Of a DNA stretch of 64,000 bases, positions 44,345 through 55,692 are shown in pieces. Source of the stretch: Lutjanus erythropterus (taxonomy: Eukaryota; Chordata; Actinopteri; Lutjaniformes; Lutjanidae). Made by a program: the position numbers and the translations under genes. Each line of letters starts with the position of its first letter. The stretch's first letter is position 1. The notes below the pieces were generated by a model. That model saw only the letters and a list, made by a program, of their open reading frames with translations, did no database searches and was not told where the DNA came from. The stretch spans positions 28,074,388 through 28,138,387 of the forward strand of contig CM034597.1 of the NCBI GenBank assembly GCA_020091685.1, written 5' to 3'.

Positions 44345-44535
44345 TAAGATAAGATGATAGATAAGATAAGATGCACCTTCATTGATCCCCCCCACGGGGA
44401 AATTTAATTTGTCACAGCAACACAGTGAGTAGCAGCATGAGGGCAAACATAGAAAAAAATCAAAATAAAGATAGAGTTCAAATAGAAATGCCGTGTATAA
44501 TAACTGGACTGGTGTGCATATAAGCGCAATGTGCA
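44345..44535 (+). repeat. GATAAGATAA / TTGATCCCC...GGGGAAAT dispersed repeat
   Basis: Phrases GATAAGATAAGATGCACC, CATTGATCCCCCCCACGGGG and AAATTTAATTTGTCACAGC are those of a very common teleost interspersed repeat. I do not assign a class. Confidence 0.55.
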
Positions 44536-44827
44536 ATGCGGACGGTGTTATAACTTTTAAATATAACTTGGTGATAAAACGTCTCTGTAGTTGAGTTCAC
44601 ACTGTGTGGTGCACTGGGGCACAGAGCAGTTTGTTTGGGTTTGAAGTTCCTCTTTCTCTTTGCACAGTATTAGGAGGATTAATAATCTGCTTCAGGGCAA
44701 GCGTCTGTTAATGTTTTACAGAGAAAAGCTGCAGTGGTCTCAGGCTCACCGCTGCATGTGGCTTCACTTGCTTTAGTCTTTCATCAGGTGTGATTGTGCA
44801 ACATGTTGTGCATATCTGAAGCTTCAG

Positions 44828-44858
<31 letters not shown>
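44828..44858. repeat. (GT)n microsatellite
   Basis: About fifteen GT units. Confidence 0.95.
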
Positions 44859-44861
<3 letters not shown>

Positions 44862-45698
44862 CTGCAGCTCTGTGTGTATTTTTAACAGCAATTATGTGAA
44901 GGCTCTTCCACTGACCCAACATGACAAATAGGATTTCTATCAAAACACAAAGTCCTCATGTATGCACTTGTAACATCCAGCTCTTGTGTTACAGTCAGGA
45001 TACTTTTACAGAGACAGCTAGCCAATCCAACAGTCTTTGCCTGCACGGTGCTTCAGGCAAACACAGACTTGAGGCAATAAGCACTTGTAACTTTATCTGA
45101 GGGTAAGATCAGTCTGAATTATATTAGTCTCCTCACCAGACATTTCCTACATAACACTTCTCCCAGCTGTCTGTCTGGTCTGAACCCTCCTGCCAAGGAG
45201 CCCAAACTGCTGCAGCCTTTCCTCTGTATCAACAGTAGCAGTGACAGTGCAAAGGTCCTGTGTGGGCTGGCAGGCTAAAGAGGAGTGATTACAGCTGCGT
45301 GGACTCTGGCCTCGGGGCCAGCAAGAGATGGACAGAAGCCAGAAAACAGAGCAAGTGACAAACAAGGCATCTGCTGAGAGAAGGACGATAACAATGCTGA
45401 GAAGAAGAAAACGCAGCTGGATTCATAAACCAACTATAAGGGCAGATGAAGGTCATTATTTCTCCTTTATGTGACCTCTGAAAATCAAAGAATACATTAT
45501 AAGATATGAAAGTAAGCCCCTACTCAAAGTAATTTCTACTAGAAGTGTCCCTTTCATGTGCAGTTACAGAAAATCACCTCAGTGGTTTGTTTTTGAAGTG
45601 ACATCCTCTCTGTCTGTCTCCACCCACCTCTCATCTCATTTCCCCTTATGGAGGAGGAGGAGGAGGGTTTAGCCCCTCCTTTTCAATTCCTAACAAGG

Positions 45699-45701
<3 letters not shown>

Positions 45702-45731
<30 letters not shown>
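45702..45731. repeat. (GT)n microsatellite, with GGA tract nearby at 45651-45666
   Basis: About fourteen GT units. Confidence 0.95.
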
Positions 45732-45732
<1 letters not shown>

Positions 45733-45984
45733 TATATATCGTATGTGTGTGTACATTACTGAATGCACTGGCCTGGTAATGGGTGCCTCATTGTATTACC
45801 ATGGATACAGCTGGATGTCAATGTAGAGAATTCTATTATGTGCTGTTTGTCCTTCTGGAAAATCCTTAACAAGGAGATCCGAACAGCAATTTCACGTCTA
45901 ATTACACACATGACAAGAAGATGAAAAAAGAAAAAGGCCAGTTCTTTTTTTTCATGTAGGTCATTTATGAATGTTAAGCTTTGG

Positions 45985-46595
45985 AATTAACTTGTAACTA
46001 ATATTCTATGACGGCTATGAACAATTATTTTTATTGACTGATGTGCTGATTCATTTAATCAATACATTAATTCATAAAGTACCAAAAATAGTTTTAAAAA
46101 AAACATTCCTAAAATCCACAATCTGAAATCACTTTTGATTTGAAGATCTCAAGTCAATTTGATTTTCAGTTTAAACATTATTTCAGCACTGCCATAGTTT
46201 GGATTTGTAAACTCAACAGATCATTGTTTTATGCCCTGACAATTGCCATTTAAGTGTTCAAATTCAAACTGAAGAACTAAGTTACACGGCATGCTGTTGT
46301 TGGTCCACTGTACTACACAGTGGCTGCCCACTGCTTCTAATACTGCATGGGTTAAATGCAGAGACTGAATATGACTGTACATTGCACTCTCTCTATAATT
46401 CTTTGTGACAAAGTTCACCTTTACCTTTATCTTCCAAATGCTCATTTTGTCCGAAACCCAGAGATATTAAATTTCCAATTATATTAAACATAGAAAAGCA
46501 GCTAATCCTCACATTTTTGGCAATTTCGATAAATTACTTTAATCTTGAACAACTGATTGTCAAAATAGTTGGTAACCACGTTTCAGCACTAAAAA
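45985..46595 (+). repeat. split copy of the 17438-17770 dispersed repeat
   Basis: The left part has GTAACTAATATTCTATG and GACTGATGTGCTGATTCATT. The right part (46440-46595) has CCGAAACCCAGAGATATTAA, CAGCTAATCCTCACATTTTT and GATTGTCAAAATAGTTGGTA. About 300 bp of unrelated AT-rich sequence lies between, as if inserted. Confidence 0.5.
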
Positions 46596-46841
46596 TTATT
46601 TCAACACGAATACGGCTTTCTTCAGTTTATAATTCGAAAGTTGTCGATGTAATCCAGGACTCTGTATTTTGTGTGACACACCTCGAGCTCACGCACAGTC
46701 CTGTCTATAGTGACCTTTATCAGCTGCCCCCTCTGAGGATGATATTGTGGTTATTAGCATTCTAATGTCATTCTAATGCCAGTTAGAAGGACACTGGGGG
46801 CAAAATTGATCTTACTCTGCAACTGAGTATGTCACGGTATG

Positions 46842-46908
<67 letters not shown>

Positions 46909-46916
46909 GTGTGCAC
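46842..46916. repeat. long (GT)n microsatellite
   Basis: About 36 GT/GC units, with GTGTGCGTGTGT at both ends. One of the two longest microsatellites in the window. Confidence 0.95.
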
Positions 46917-48246
46917 GCATGCATCTCCTATTTACAAGCAGCAGCAGCAGCCATCTCTATTTGTTCAGACTGCTAATGTGAGCATGATGGTGCAGTCACA
47001 CAATGAATGACAACAACACACAAGGTGAAAGGTCAAATTGCTACAGATGAAATGTATTTGTGCTGGTGTGGAGACCTCCACACACACACACAGACGAACA
47101 GACAGAAACAGAGATGCACGCACACATCCTCCATCCCTCCTCCAACCAGAGGGTAGATGAAAGAGCCTGTAGCTGTGGTTGGAGGATGGGAGATGAAGAG
47201 GGAGAGGACTGGAGGATGGGTGGATGCTGGGTGAGCGAGAGGGGGTGTGGAGAGTGTGGGCGACTGACAGACAGACAACAAAAGACCAGCACTGCCCCAA
47301 AGTTCAAAAGAGCCCTTTCAACCAACCATCTACCAATGTGCATAAAAGACACATGCATGCGCCAACAAACAAACAAACAAACATGGTCCCACTGAATCAT
47401 CTGGTAGGACTGTATTTTCACTGGGATGGGAGGAAAGAAATAGACTGTCGTGATTCTTTTTTTTATGATTCCTGAAACAATTTTTTGATCGCTGAATTGC
47501 AATCGCTAATTTCTTTACATATATGTGAATAACTAGTGCTTATTCCATTAGCTCAATGCTAACACATAATGGGAATTACAATTAGCACTCAAACAGAAAT
47601 TAGCATCCTGATCGTGGTCACATTATTTTAACAAACAGGACCATTTTGCTTCACAAGCTTTGCATAAATCAGAATGCATGCTCATACTTACAGGCATGTT
47701 TCCTCTGATCTGTGAATCAAACACACATATATATATAAATTCTGTTTTCTTCCTGTTTTGTTTCTCCTGTCTTACATGTGTACAAAATGTCAGGAAATAT
47801 ATCATATCATACTGTAATATTTGACAAAAATCACAATAAAATCATTGAAAAAGCTATATGTTGTGATTTAACTACGTGTGTGTGTGTTATCCCTGGGTAT
47901 TGGATAATCATAGGACACTTCAGAGTCAGACTCGATGGCCTCATACTCAATGATACTTTACTAAGGGCTCTTGAGGAAGGTAAACATCTTGTCAACAAGG
48001 CATGCATAGACACAAGAGAATGAAAATTATGTTCAGACCAGTTTGCCAGAAAGCTGCTGAGTCAAAAAGAAACAACTATATGAAAGCATCAGCCGTCTTT
48101 AAAAACAGCACTGTTGAAGCAGCAGCGCGCCGCAGGTGGCATCAGCTTTGTGGTCTGAGCTGCAGCATCACTCCCCATGGAGAACAATCATCTCTAATGT
48201 ACATTCCCCCTCCATTTCATCTGCACAGTCAACATGTGCTTCTGTG

Positions 48247-48287
<41 letters not shown>
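48247..48287. repeat. (CA)n microsatellite
   Basis: About twenty CA units. Confidence 0.95.
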
Positions 48288-48290
<3 letters not shown>

Positions 48291-49000
48291 CCCAGACACA
48301 CACAGTCTCCCTCCCCATAGGTTTGATAACTATCTCGTAATTCACCATATAGATGCAATACATTCTCTCTCCTCTTTTCATTGATAACAGTTCCATAATA
48401 AAATTTAGTTTTAACCCAAGGCTATACACAGTCGTATATATTACATACGGTTCAATTTGATTTTGATTCAGAAAGTGGTGACGATACAGAGACAACAGGG
48501 AGATGAATGGCGACACACTGACAGGCCAGGATCCAAGCTCTCCAGGGATTCACTTTAAGCCTCGTAACAGCGGTGGAGCTCGTGCCAAAGCCCGATTCTG
48601 CTGCAGCACTGCTGGTGCAACTGTGGAGGCCCCTGAGAGTCCGTCTCTGAGGGACGGGGTTGTTATTCAAAGTGAAAACAAAAGTTCTCTCAAAATGCAC
48701 ACATGCACAGACCGCCATAACTAAAGCACCGCTAACAGGATTGTGGGAACGTCGGCTGTAAACAGATATGAAACAGCAAAGGGTGACTGAGAAGAAAAAC
48801 ATGCATGAATAAATTCAAGAAACGTGTCGTTCTAGCAAGGCTTAGGCAATATGCCGCAAAGTTTTGCATGGCTTAATAGAGCCAACAGAAGAAAATGTCA
48901 CACATCTTGAGATAAATCTGCTAAACCAAACCCAACTGCAAATTGTTAAACATACAGTAGCAGCCAGATAAGTTGGGCCGCTACATCATAATCAAATCTG

Positions 49001-49421
49001 CAGCAGGGGGAGAAGTATTCAGATCTTTCACCTGAGAAAAAGTAACAATATCATAGTGTAAAAACACTCTGTTACAAGTAGAAATCAAAATCTTACTCAA
49101 GTACAAAAGTATAGCATCAACATATACTTAAGAATATATATACATATAAGTGTATATATATATATATGTATGCATATCCCTTAGGTGTTTGTTGATTTAT
49201 ATTTTGTATTAATCACCTAAAACTGCAAAGTAACCAGTAACTGCAGCTGTCAGATAAATGTAGTGGAGTAAAAAGTACAATATCTGCCTCAAAAATGTAG
49301 TGGATCAGAAGCAGCCCATACCCAGCACATAAACTGAATACTTAAGTCAAGTACAAGTACCTCAAAATTACACTTTAGTAGACTGCTTGAGTAAACGTAT
49401 TTAGTTACATTCCATCACTAG
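49001..49421. mobile_element. hAT-like non-autonomous element, complete copy of the AAGTAAA-rich family
   Basis: It starts CAGCAGGGGGAGAAGTATTC and ends TTAGTTACATTCCATCACTA, whose inverse is TAGTGATGGAATGTAACTAA. Inside are TCTTACTCAAGTACAAAAGT, CTGTCAGATAAATGTAGTGG and TCAAGTACAAGTACCTC, with an AT-repeat island at 49136-49172. I recognise this as a frequent fish element. A clear target duplication was not found. Confidence 0.65.
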
Positions 49422-51714
49422 TCTTTTGTCAAAAAGTAAAATATACAAAGACAGATCTTATTCAAGTATAAGTCAATATCTTTACAACATCTTTACTATT
49501 TTCAGTGTATTAAGATTGGACTTTACTGCATTGTGTTGCCTTTTAACAGTCACATTGTTCTGCTGTCTGTCTGTACCAAACATTTGAACTTAGTTATGTC
49601 TTTGATATCACGAAGTAACGTCTAATCATATCTACCTAATATTTACTTTTAGTCATTTTAACAGTTCTCAGTGTGAAATCTATACAAAAATGTGATATTG
49701 TCATCATTTTGAAAGACTGTACGATTGAAATATGACTAGTGGGCATGGTGATTTTTGCATTTAATTTTCACCAAATAAAGATAAAAATGAAGATGATGTG
49801 ATTTTTGTTGTGGTCCACACCAGGCAAGTGTGTAGAAAATATCATTTGCAGGTCAAAGCATCTCTGTAGCATCACAATGTTTCACTTACACTGGTGTGTG
49901 TGACATATTTTACCTTCATCAAACAACTGCAGCTCCTGCGATATGGATATTGCTCTTAGCCAAACTGTGATTTTGATTGTTTCCATTCATTGTTCAGCCT
50001 CATTGCCACTATGCAACGTTCTCAAAAATACCCACAATGAAACAAAAATAATAGTATGTGACATTTTCTAGTTATTAAGATTAGGTGTGAGTTTACACCC
50101 ATTAGTCAGTGATGACAGAAAATTATGGTAACTCATAAGTGTCTGAATCATGAATTCTTAATTCAATGCTCACATCAGAGACTTATTAAGTATCTATTGG
50201 GAGTATTTAATGAGTAAATAAGGGAGTGATTTTGGACACAGCTCCATCTCCTTTTTTCTTTGTCTGTTATAGATGCATCTCTCTGTATTTCAGCAGTATA
50301 TGAAAGTGCTTATGTCGCCACATATCTACCCATCTTTCTACCTAGATGAATACATTCATCTCCTTTCTTTGAAAATTATGTGTGAAGAGAGAAAAGATGA
50401 ACAAAGGAGAAATTCGGAGACGTGTAATATGCAACAATGCATGATGTGTCGTTCGCTACAGAACTTGAGAGCTGAAAGCATCGGGCCGAGAGCTTTTCAG
50501 CTACCTATGTTTAATCTGCAAAAACACTTTGGTTGGACAGAATTTACATAATTGTAGCACTTATCACACCATCGCTGAGAAAGTGAGAGGTACCCCGCCC
50601 AGTGAGAGAACAGTTGTCAAGGCAACTGAGGCGAGGGTTCAACAGGAGCGTGTCACTGGCCTTGAGAGACAATCGGGGAGGGAGGGGCTGAGGTAGCTGA
50701 GGTGACGTTCACACCGGGAGCAGACAGGAAGTCATTTAGCCATGTGTAAAGAGTAGATTGCAGCGCAGGCAGGTGAGGAAAAGGTGATACACGTAGATCC
50801 TCCATGGTTCTGCCGCTGTGCACACTGCCCAACCACAGCAGATGATAAAGCAGATTAAGGGACATCGTAATGATCCCATTTAACTACAGCCCAGTTGTGG
50901 AGAACCATCTGTAGGTCTGTTTATGCTCCACTGGCCTCTCAACTGACCACTGAGCACATTAAGTTTAATGAGTTAATCTACTTTGTGTGTCCACAGATGA
51001 ATGACTGCAGAGCTCAGACATAAATCTCTCTTTTCTTTGTCTGTTTCCTGCTCAAATGTTTACCTCTCTGTGTTCTCTCTCTTTTTATGTCTTTATCTCA
51101 CTTTCACATTGCCTCACACTGCCTCTGGACTTTTTTCTGCATAACAGACGGGGCTGCAGGGGTGAGAAGGTTATCTTATGTTTCTCAAAACAAAATACGG
51201 TGTGTATTTTTGTGCTGATTAACACCATGCCTGCAATACAAATCGACTGCAGACGCTAACAGGATGGCAGCAAGCTGTGGCCAAGCTCCTAGAGAGACGA
51301 AAACGAGCCACCTCTGATGATACCCCTGTATCACACACACACACACACACACACATAGACCATGATTGTCCAGGAGAATGTGCCGCTCTAGAGACCTCTG
51401 TCCGTCCACCAAGAGAAATAAATTAGCGGGAGGTCTACTGGCCTCAGAGTCTGGAGTGAGGCCAGAGCATGCAGCACTGATGAAGGAACCACGCAGTGCA
51501 GTCGGTGGCTACAGGCCCAACTAGAGTACTGTGTCAGCCTTACCGCTTTTGGTCTATACAAGTGACAAAATGATATTGTATTACGCAAATGAAATTATAT
51601 ACAGTGAGATGATAATTGCTGCCTCAAAAGGTTTTAACACTTTGGTTTCATCCTCTGAGAACCATGAATATCCACAGTAAATTACAAGGAAAAACAGCTG
51701 TTATTATTTTAGTT

Positions 51715-51980
51715 CAGGGGTGTGAAATTCATTTTAGTTAATGAGCCACAGAACAATTTGATCTCAAGTGGGATGGCCCATAAAACCATTGCATAATAAC
51801 CTATAAATAACAACTGCCTGCTCACATCTCATTGAAAATAAATTAGAAGGTATGTCAATCATCCCCGTCTGAAGAGCCCATTAGGACGACACAACGCACT
51901 GTGCAGAGCGAGCCAGCGGGCTGGATTGGACCTTTAGGTGGGCTGGTTCAGGCCCACAGGCCATATCTTTGACACCGCTG
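51715..51980. mobile_element. hAT-type non-autonomous element with near-perfect 8-bp target duplication
   Basis: CAGGGGTGTGAAATTCATTT on the left and ATATCTTTGACACCGCTG on the right form inverted ends. TTTTAGTT (51707-51714) and TTTTAGAT (51981-51988) flank it, 7 of 8 identical. GATCTCAAGTGGGATGGCCC and AGCGGGCTGGATTGGACC are the familiar internal phrases of this fish family. 266 bp, non-coding. Confidence 0.85.
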
Positions 51981-52080
51981 TTTTAGATCATCTGCTACAG
52001 ACCAAAGGAAAATTATCAAACAATAGTGTCATGACACTTAAGGTACATTTCTGAGCAATCTGACAAAATATCTTGGTGTG

Positions 52081-52305
52081 CACACTAAAAACCCAGTGTG
52101 AGGTCAATTTAGCGCTGGTGCAATACTGGGTTAATCTGACTGAGTGTTGGTGTTATTTTTATATTATTCTTGGGTTACTGGACTGAAACAACCCCTCTGT
52201 TGGGGGAGTTCCTGCCAATTGGTACTGGGTAAAAATAACGCAGTGTTGCATCTACATTATAGTGACCCCAGACAAGTAGATTTTAGCCCATAGTTTTTTA
52301 GTGTG
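52081..52305. mobile_element. short DNA element with CACACTAAAAACC inverted ends
   Basis: The left end CACACTAAAAACCCAGTG pairs with the right end AGTTTTTTAGTGTG. The 225-bp interior (GGGTTACTGG, ACTGGGTAAAAATAACGCAG) is of a type seen repeatedly in fish. No coding capacity; superfamily not assigned. Confidence 0.65.
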
Positions 52306-53214
52306 TCGATTAAAATCATAGATTAATGGTCTGTCTTTCAGCTACAACACTAACAGGATAAAGAGGCATAAACAGAAATTGATGTTTGAATTTATATGAC
52401 AAGAATTTGAGAAACACTTTTCTGTTCAAGTGCTCTATTTGCCTGTGTTGTACTGTAAATGCTCTGCAGACTTACAGGCCGATACAATGACAGATGCATA
52501 CAGTGATAAAGAGAAAAAAAGGAAGGACGAGAACAAGAGAGATGAAGAGATCCAGAGAACGATACAGATCCATTACAAAGGCAGATAAAGAGATTCTCAA
52601 CAGAATCAACAGATTGACAAATTCCTCTGCAGAGCACTTATGCTGTCCGTCACTTTGCCAAGGCCACTAACACAGTGAGGGATGGCTGTATCCAGGCAAC
52701 CGGGCGGCTAGCATCAGCAGCCTGTATCTAACCACCATCAACCAATCACAAGCATCAAGTCCCACCTTAGCCAATCAAGACTGATGTCAAGCAGCTGCAG
52801 TTCAGCGGGGAGCTATTATCATGGCCAACTGACTCGGTGAATGCCCAATTGTCTGAGTGCCATCTGTGATATGTAAGATGTTAAAACCCACCTGACAGGC
52901 CTCATAACATTATATCGACCTAATCTAAGGCAAATATTTGCAGCAATGTGTAGACTTGTGTCTTAATGCTGCTGTTATGGACACTAGCTCTGGGTCTGTC
53001 ATTTAAATAACTACTCTACATGTCACAGAAATTCAATTAGTGAACAGTTTTCTGTTTATTTGCATCCCCATTAACTTCGCTATAAAGCAGTCAATGCTTC
53101 TCCTAAATCCAATTATGACTGCTGCAGAGAGGTTATTATGAAACCTCAAACTTTATTTTCCAAAGTGTCGCAGTATCCAGAGGGCAATTTGATCTCTTCT
53201 CATCTGCCCCAATC

Positions 53215-53819
53215 TACATTTAACAAAAATATAAAACACACCACTTTTGTTTTTGCTCCCATTTTTCACAAGCTGAAGTAAAAGATCTGAGTCTTTTTCG
53301 ATGCACACAAAAGGATTATTTCTCTCACCCCTCTTTTGCTAAAATAATCCATCCACCTGACAGCCGTGTCATACAGAGTTGTTGATTTAACAATATTGTT
53401 ATTGCACAGGTATGCCTCCGACTGTTCACAATAAAATGCCACTCTAAAATGTTTTATCTTGAAAAAAGACATTTATTAGGCACTGAACGATGGCCATTTC
53501 ACATAGAGCTACAGATACCACATTTTTTCCCACAATGGCAAAGTCATGTCTTTACTCTGCCTCTGATTGGCTTACCCTGATATTCTTACCCTAAACATAC
53601 CCAATCACTCTTCATGCCTAAACCTGACCTACCTAACCAACCAAGAGTCGGGTGAGTCTCCTCCTGGGAAAGAAAATTGTATCTGCAGCCCTATGTGAAA
53701 TGGCCATAGTTTAGTGCCTAATAAATGTCTTTTTTCAAGATAAAACTGCACATTTTAGAGTGAAAAAAAAAAATGGGAACAAAAGCAAAAGTGTTGCATT
53801 CATATTTTGTTGAGTGTAC
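53215..53819. mobile_element. Tc1-like non-autonomous element with long inverted ends and TA borders
   Basis: The left end (ATATAAAACACACCACTTTT, GTTTTTGCTCCCATTTTTCA) matches the inverted right end (TGGGAACAAAAGCAAAAGTG, TTGTTGAGTGTA). CACTCTAAAATG and TTTATCTTGAAAAAAGACAT recur inverted as well, so the inner arms (53433-53520 and 53675-53765) pair over about 90 bp. The right end has lost some 150 bp present on the left. I know this end sequence from a widespread fish Tc1 family. No transposase remains. Confidence 0.8.
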
Positions 53820-54033
53820 ATTTCTTCCTCAAACTGTGGCGAATACCATTTAAACTAACCTATCCCTGCGGGAAAACATGTTCTCTGAGCTGTGAAAAGA
53901 GCATGACACCGAACATATTCAATTTTTTAAAACATATCAGATATTAGACTATTTCCACTTGGTGGGACTCAGCAGCTTGCACTGTAAGCTATCTGGATCT
54001 GAAATATGAAAATACATTTCTATTAGAGCATTT

Positions 54034-54039
<6 letters not shown>

Positions 54040-54069
<30 letters not shown>
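54040..54069. repeat. (GT)n microsatellite, with TC run at 54165-54185
   Basis: About fifteen GT units, then an unrelated TC run 100 bp on. Confidence 0.95.
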
Positions 54070-54072
<3 letters not shown>

Positions 54073-54857
54073 AGGCACCTATGAAAGGACAGAGGTAGGC
54101 TGCGTGTGGTGTAGATGTAATAGTTTGTATCGCACCAGTTCCTCTCATCTCTTCTCTCACTGCTTCTCTCTCTCTCTCTCTCTCTGTCACTCTCAGACAC
54201 ACACACACATAAACACACATTATCGCCCTCACTTTGACAGACATAAGTTTGGGCAAGGCAATCTGTTAGCCTAACTGTGGCTGACGGTTCCTGTGATGTT
54301 TCGTTCACTCTTTGTCTTTGATCCTCCAGGTACAGAAGAGAAGTGAAGCCTACAGGGACGTCTCATCCGCTCATTCTCATTCCCTCTCCCTCTGATCTGC
54401 TGCAAAGCTGCATAACAATACAAACATTACCAATACACAGAGCGCCGTGCACCCTCTCTATAACTCTATGTAACAAGCTGGTGTCTCTCTCTCTTTCTGG
54501 CATTTGAAAGGACTTCTTATCCAGGCTTCCAGCTCCGCAGGTATTAGGTCATAAACCAAAGTACTGAATGCATTTAATTTTGACTACATGATGGTGCTAG
54601 CATCATCAGCATTAAGGGATCACCAAAGTTATTACAATTCATCCTCAGGGAAACATGAGAGTTCATCCAATAGTTAATGAGATTTTTCACTTGAAACCTC
54701 AACTATGAAAGACATGGTGGTGCTAGAAGAAAAGTCAGAGGACTTCATGAGGATTTGTCATCTAGAAAAGGGTTTCCCAAAGTGGGGTGCGCCAGCTGCC
54801 TCTACAGGGGTGTGCATGAGAAAAAAATAATGGTGTCAAGCCCAAGATAGGCAGACT

Positions 54858-55472
54858 ATGTTCCAAGCTGACAGAGCGCAAGACTCCAGCAGGATGAGGG
54901 AAGATGGACTCTTTGTATTTTACATCAGTGATGTTGACTTGATGAACAGTATTTCCTGGACACAGCAACAGAGAGATCTGCCTCACAGAGAGAGAGCTAC
55001 ACTTACTGAAGAGCAAACACTGAGGATCTAACTTTGCAAACAGCTGGAAGAAACAAACAAACAGCTGTCTCAGCAGAAGAGCCAGGAAGCGGTGCTGGGG
55101 AACAGGGAAAAAGGAAACAAGGAGTGAGCTAGAGACGCTCAAAGTTTCATGCCAGGAGATCCTCCAGAGGTGTGAAACTGAACTCAGTGACGACAAACAC
55201 AAGAATGAAACCCTTCAGCAGCAACTTGAGACAGAAAATAAGTCTCCTGCTCATATAATGTCAGAGTACCAGGAGCAGATTCAGACGCTGTGGGCTGAAC
55301 AAGGTGCCCTCCAACAAAAATGAAGCAGGAGATCAAACTCCTGCAGCAAGTTGGCTCTGAGAGGGAGGAGTACTTCCTTAGGGAGATGGAGGCCCTCCAC
55401 ATGGAGACACCACAACTCATGGATGAGCCAAAGGTTAGGGTCTGCAAGCAGAGGGAGGAGTCTTTTACAGAG
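54858..55472 (+). pseudogene. coiled-coil protein exon, broken by one stop and two compensating frameshifts
   Basis: From ATG at 54858, frame 0 runs 57 codons to a TAA (55029), then on through LCKQLEETNKQLSQQKSQEA to a TGA at 55125. Frame +1 then carries SELETLKVSCQEILQRCETE and EYQEQIQTLWAEQGALQQK up to a TGA at 55321. Frame 0 resumes at 55320 with MKQEIKLLQQVGSEREEYFL and ends ESFTE exactly at GAG/GTGAGT. The sequence is rich in E, Q, K and L with heptad-like spacing, so a long coiled coil is likely. Both shifts fall near runs of five A. I do not recognise the gene. It is either a recent pseudogene or captured fragment, or a real gene with assembly indels. It lies antisense to xpr1. Confidence 0.6.
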
Positions 55473-55588
55473 GTGAGTCGCCAAAACTGTACTCAAGTAA
55501 TAGCACGTTTACTTTGCAATAACAAGTACTCACGTAGAAGTAAAAGTAGTCATCAAGACTTTTGTTTTAAACAATACATTTAAATATC

Positions 55589-55692
55589 CCACTGGATTCA
55601 CAAGGAGATGGTTTGAGTGGCTGGAGGCTGTACAAAGTACAGGACACCAGAATCTGCGGTTCACATCCACACTCCTGCAACAAAAGCGCTTA
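55589..55692 (+). pseudogene. possible second exon of the coiled-coil fragment
   Basis: An open frame reads RWFEWLEAVQSTGHQNLRFT and then STLLQQKRLR up to CTTAAG/GTAAGG, a good donor. It has protein-like composition and sits 116 bp after the preceding donor. Its acceptor (ATTCACAAG) is poor, and its phase does not match the phase-0 end at 55472, so the link is tentative. Confidence 0.3.

Noticed and set aside
46965..47502. Several overlapping frames up to 153 residues on both strands
   Set aside because: Frames are open on both strands together, are rich in CA/CT-derived S, P and H, and have no homology. Treated as chance.
54768..54830. GGGTTTCCCAAAGTGGGGTG just before the coiled-coil fragment, suggesting capture by a hAT element
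   Set aside because: No matching opposite end was found after the fragment, so capture is not supported.
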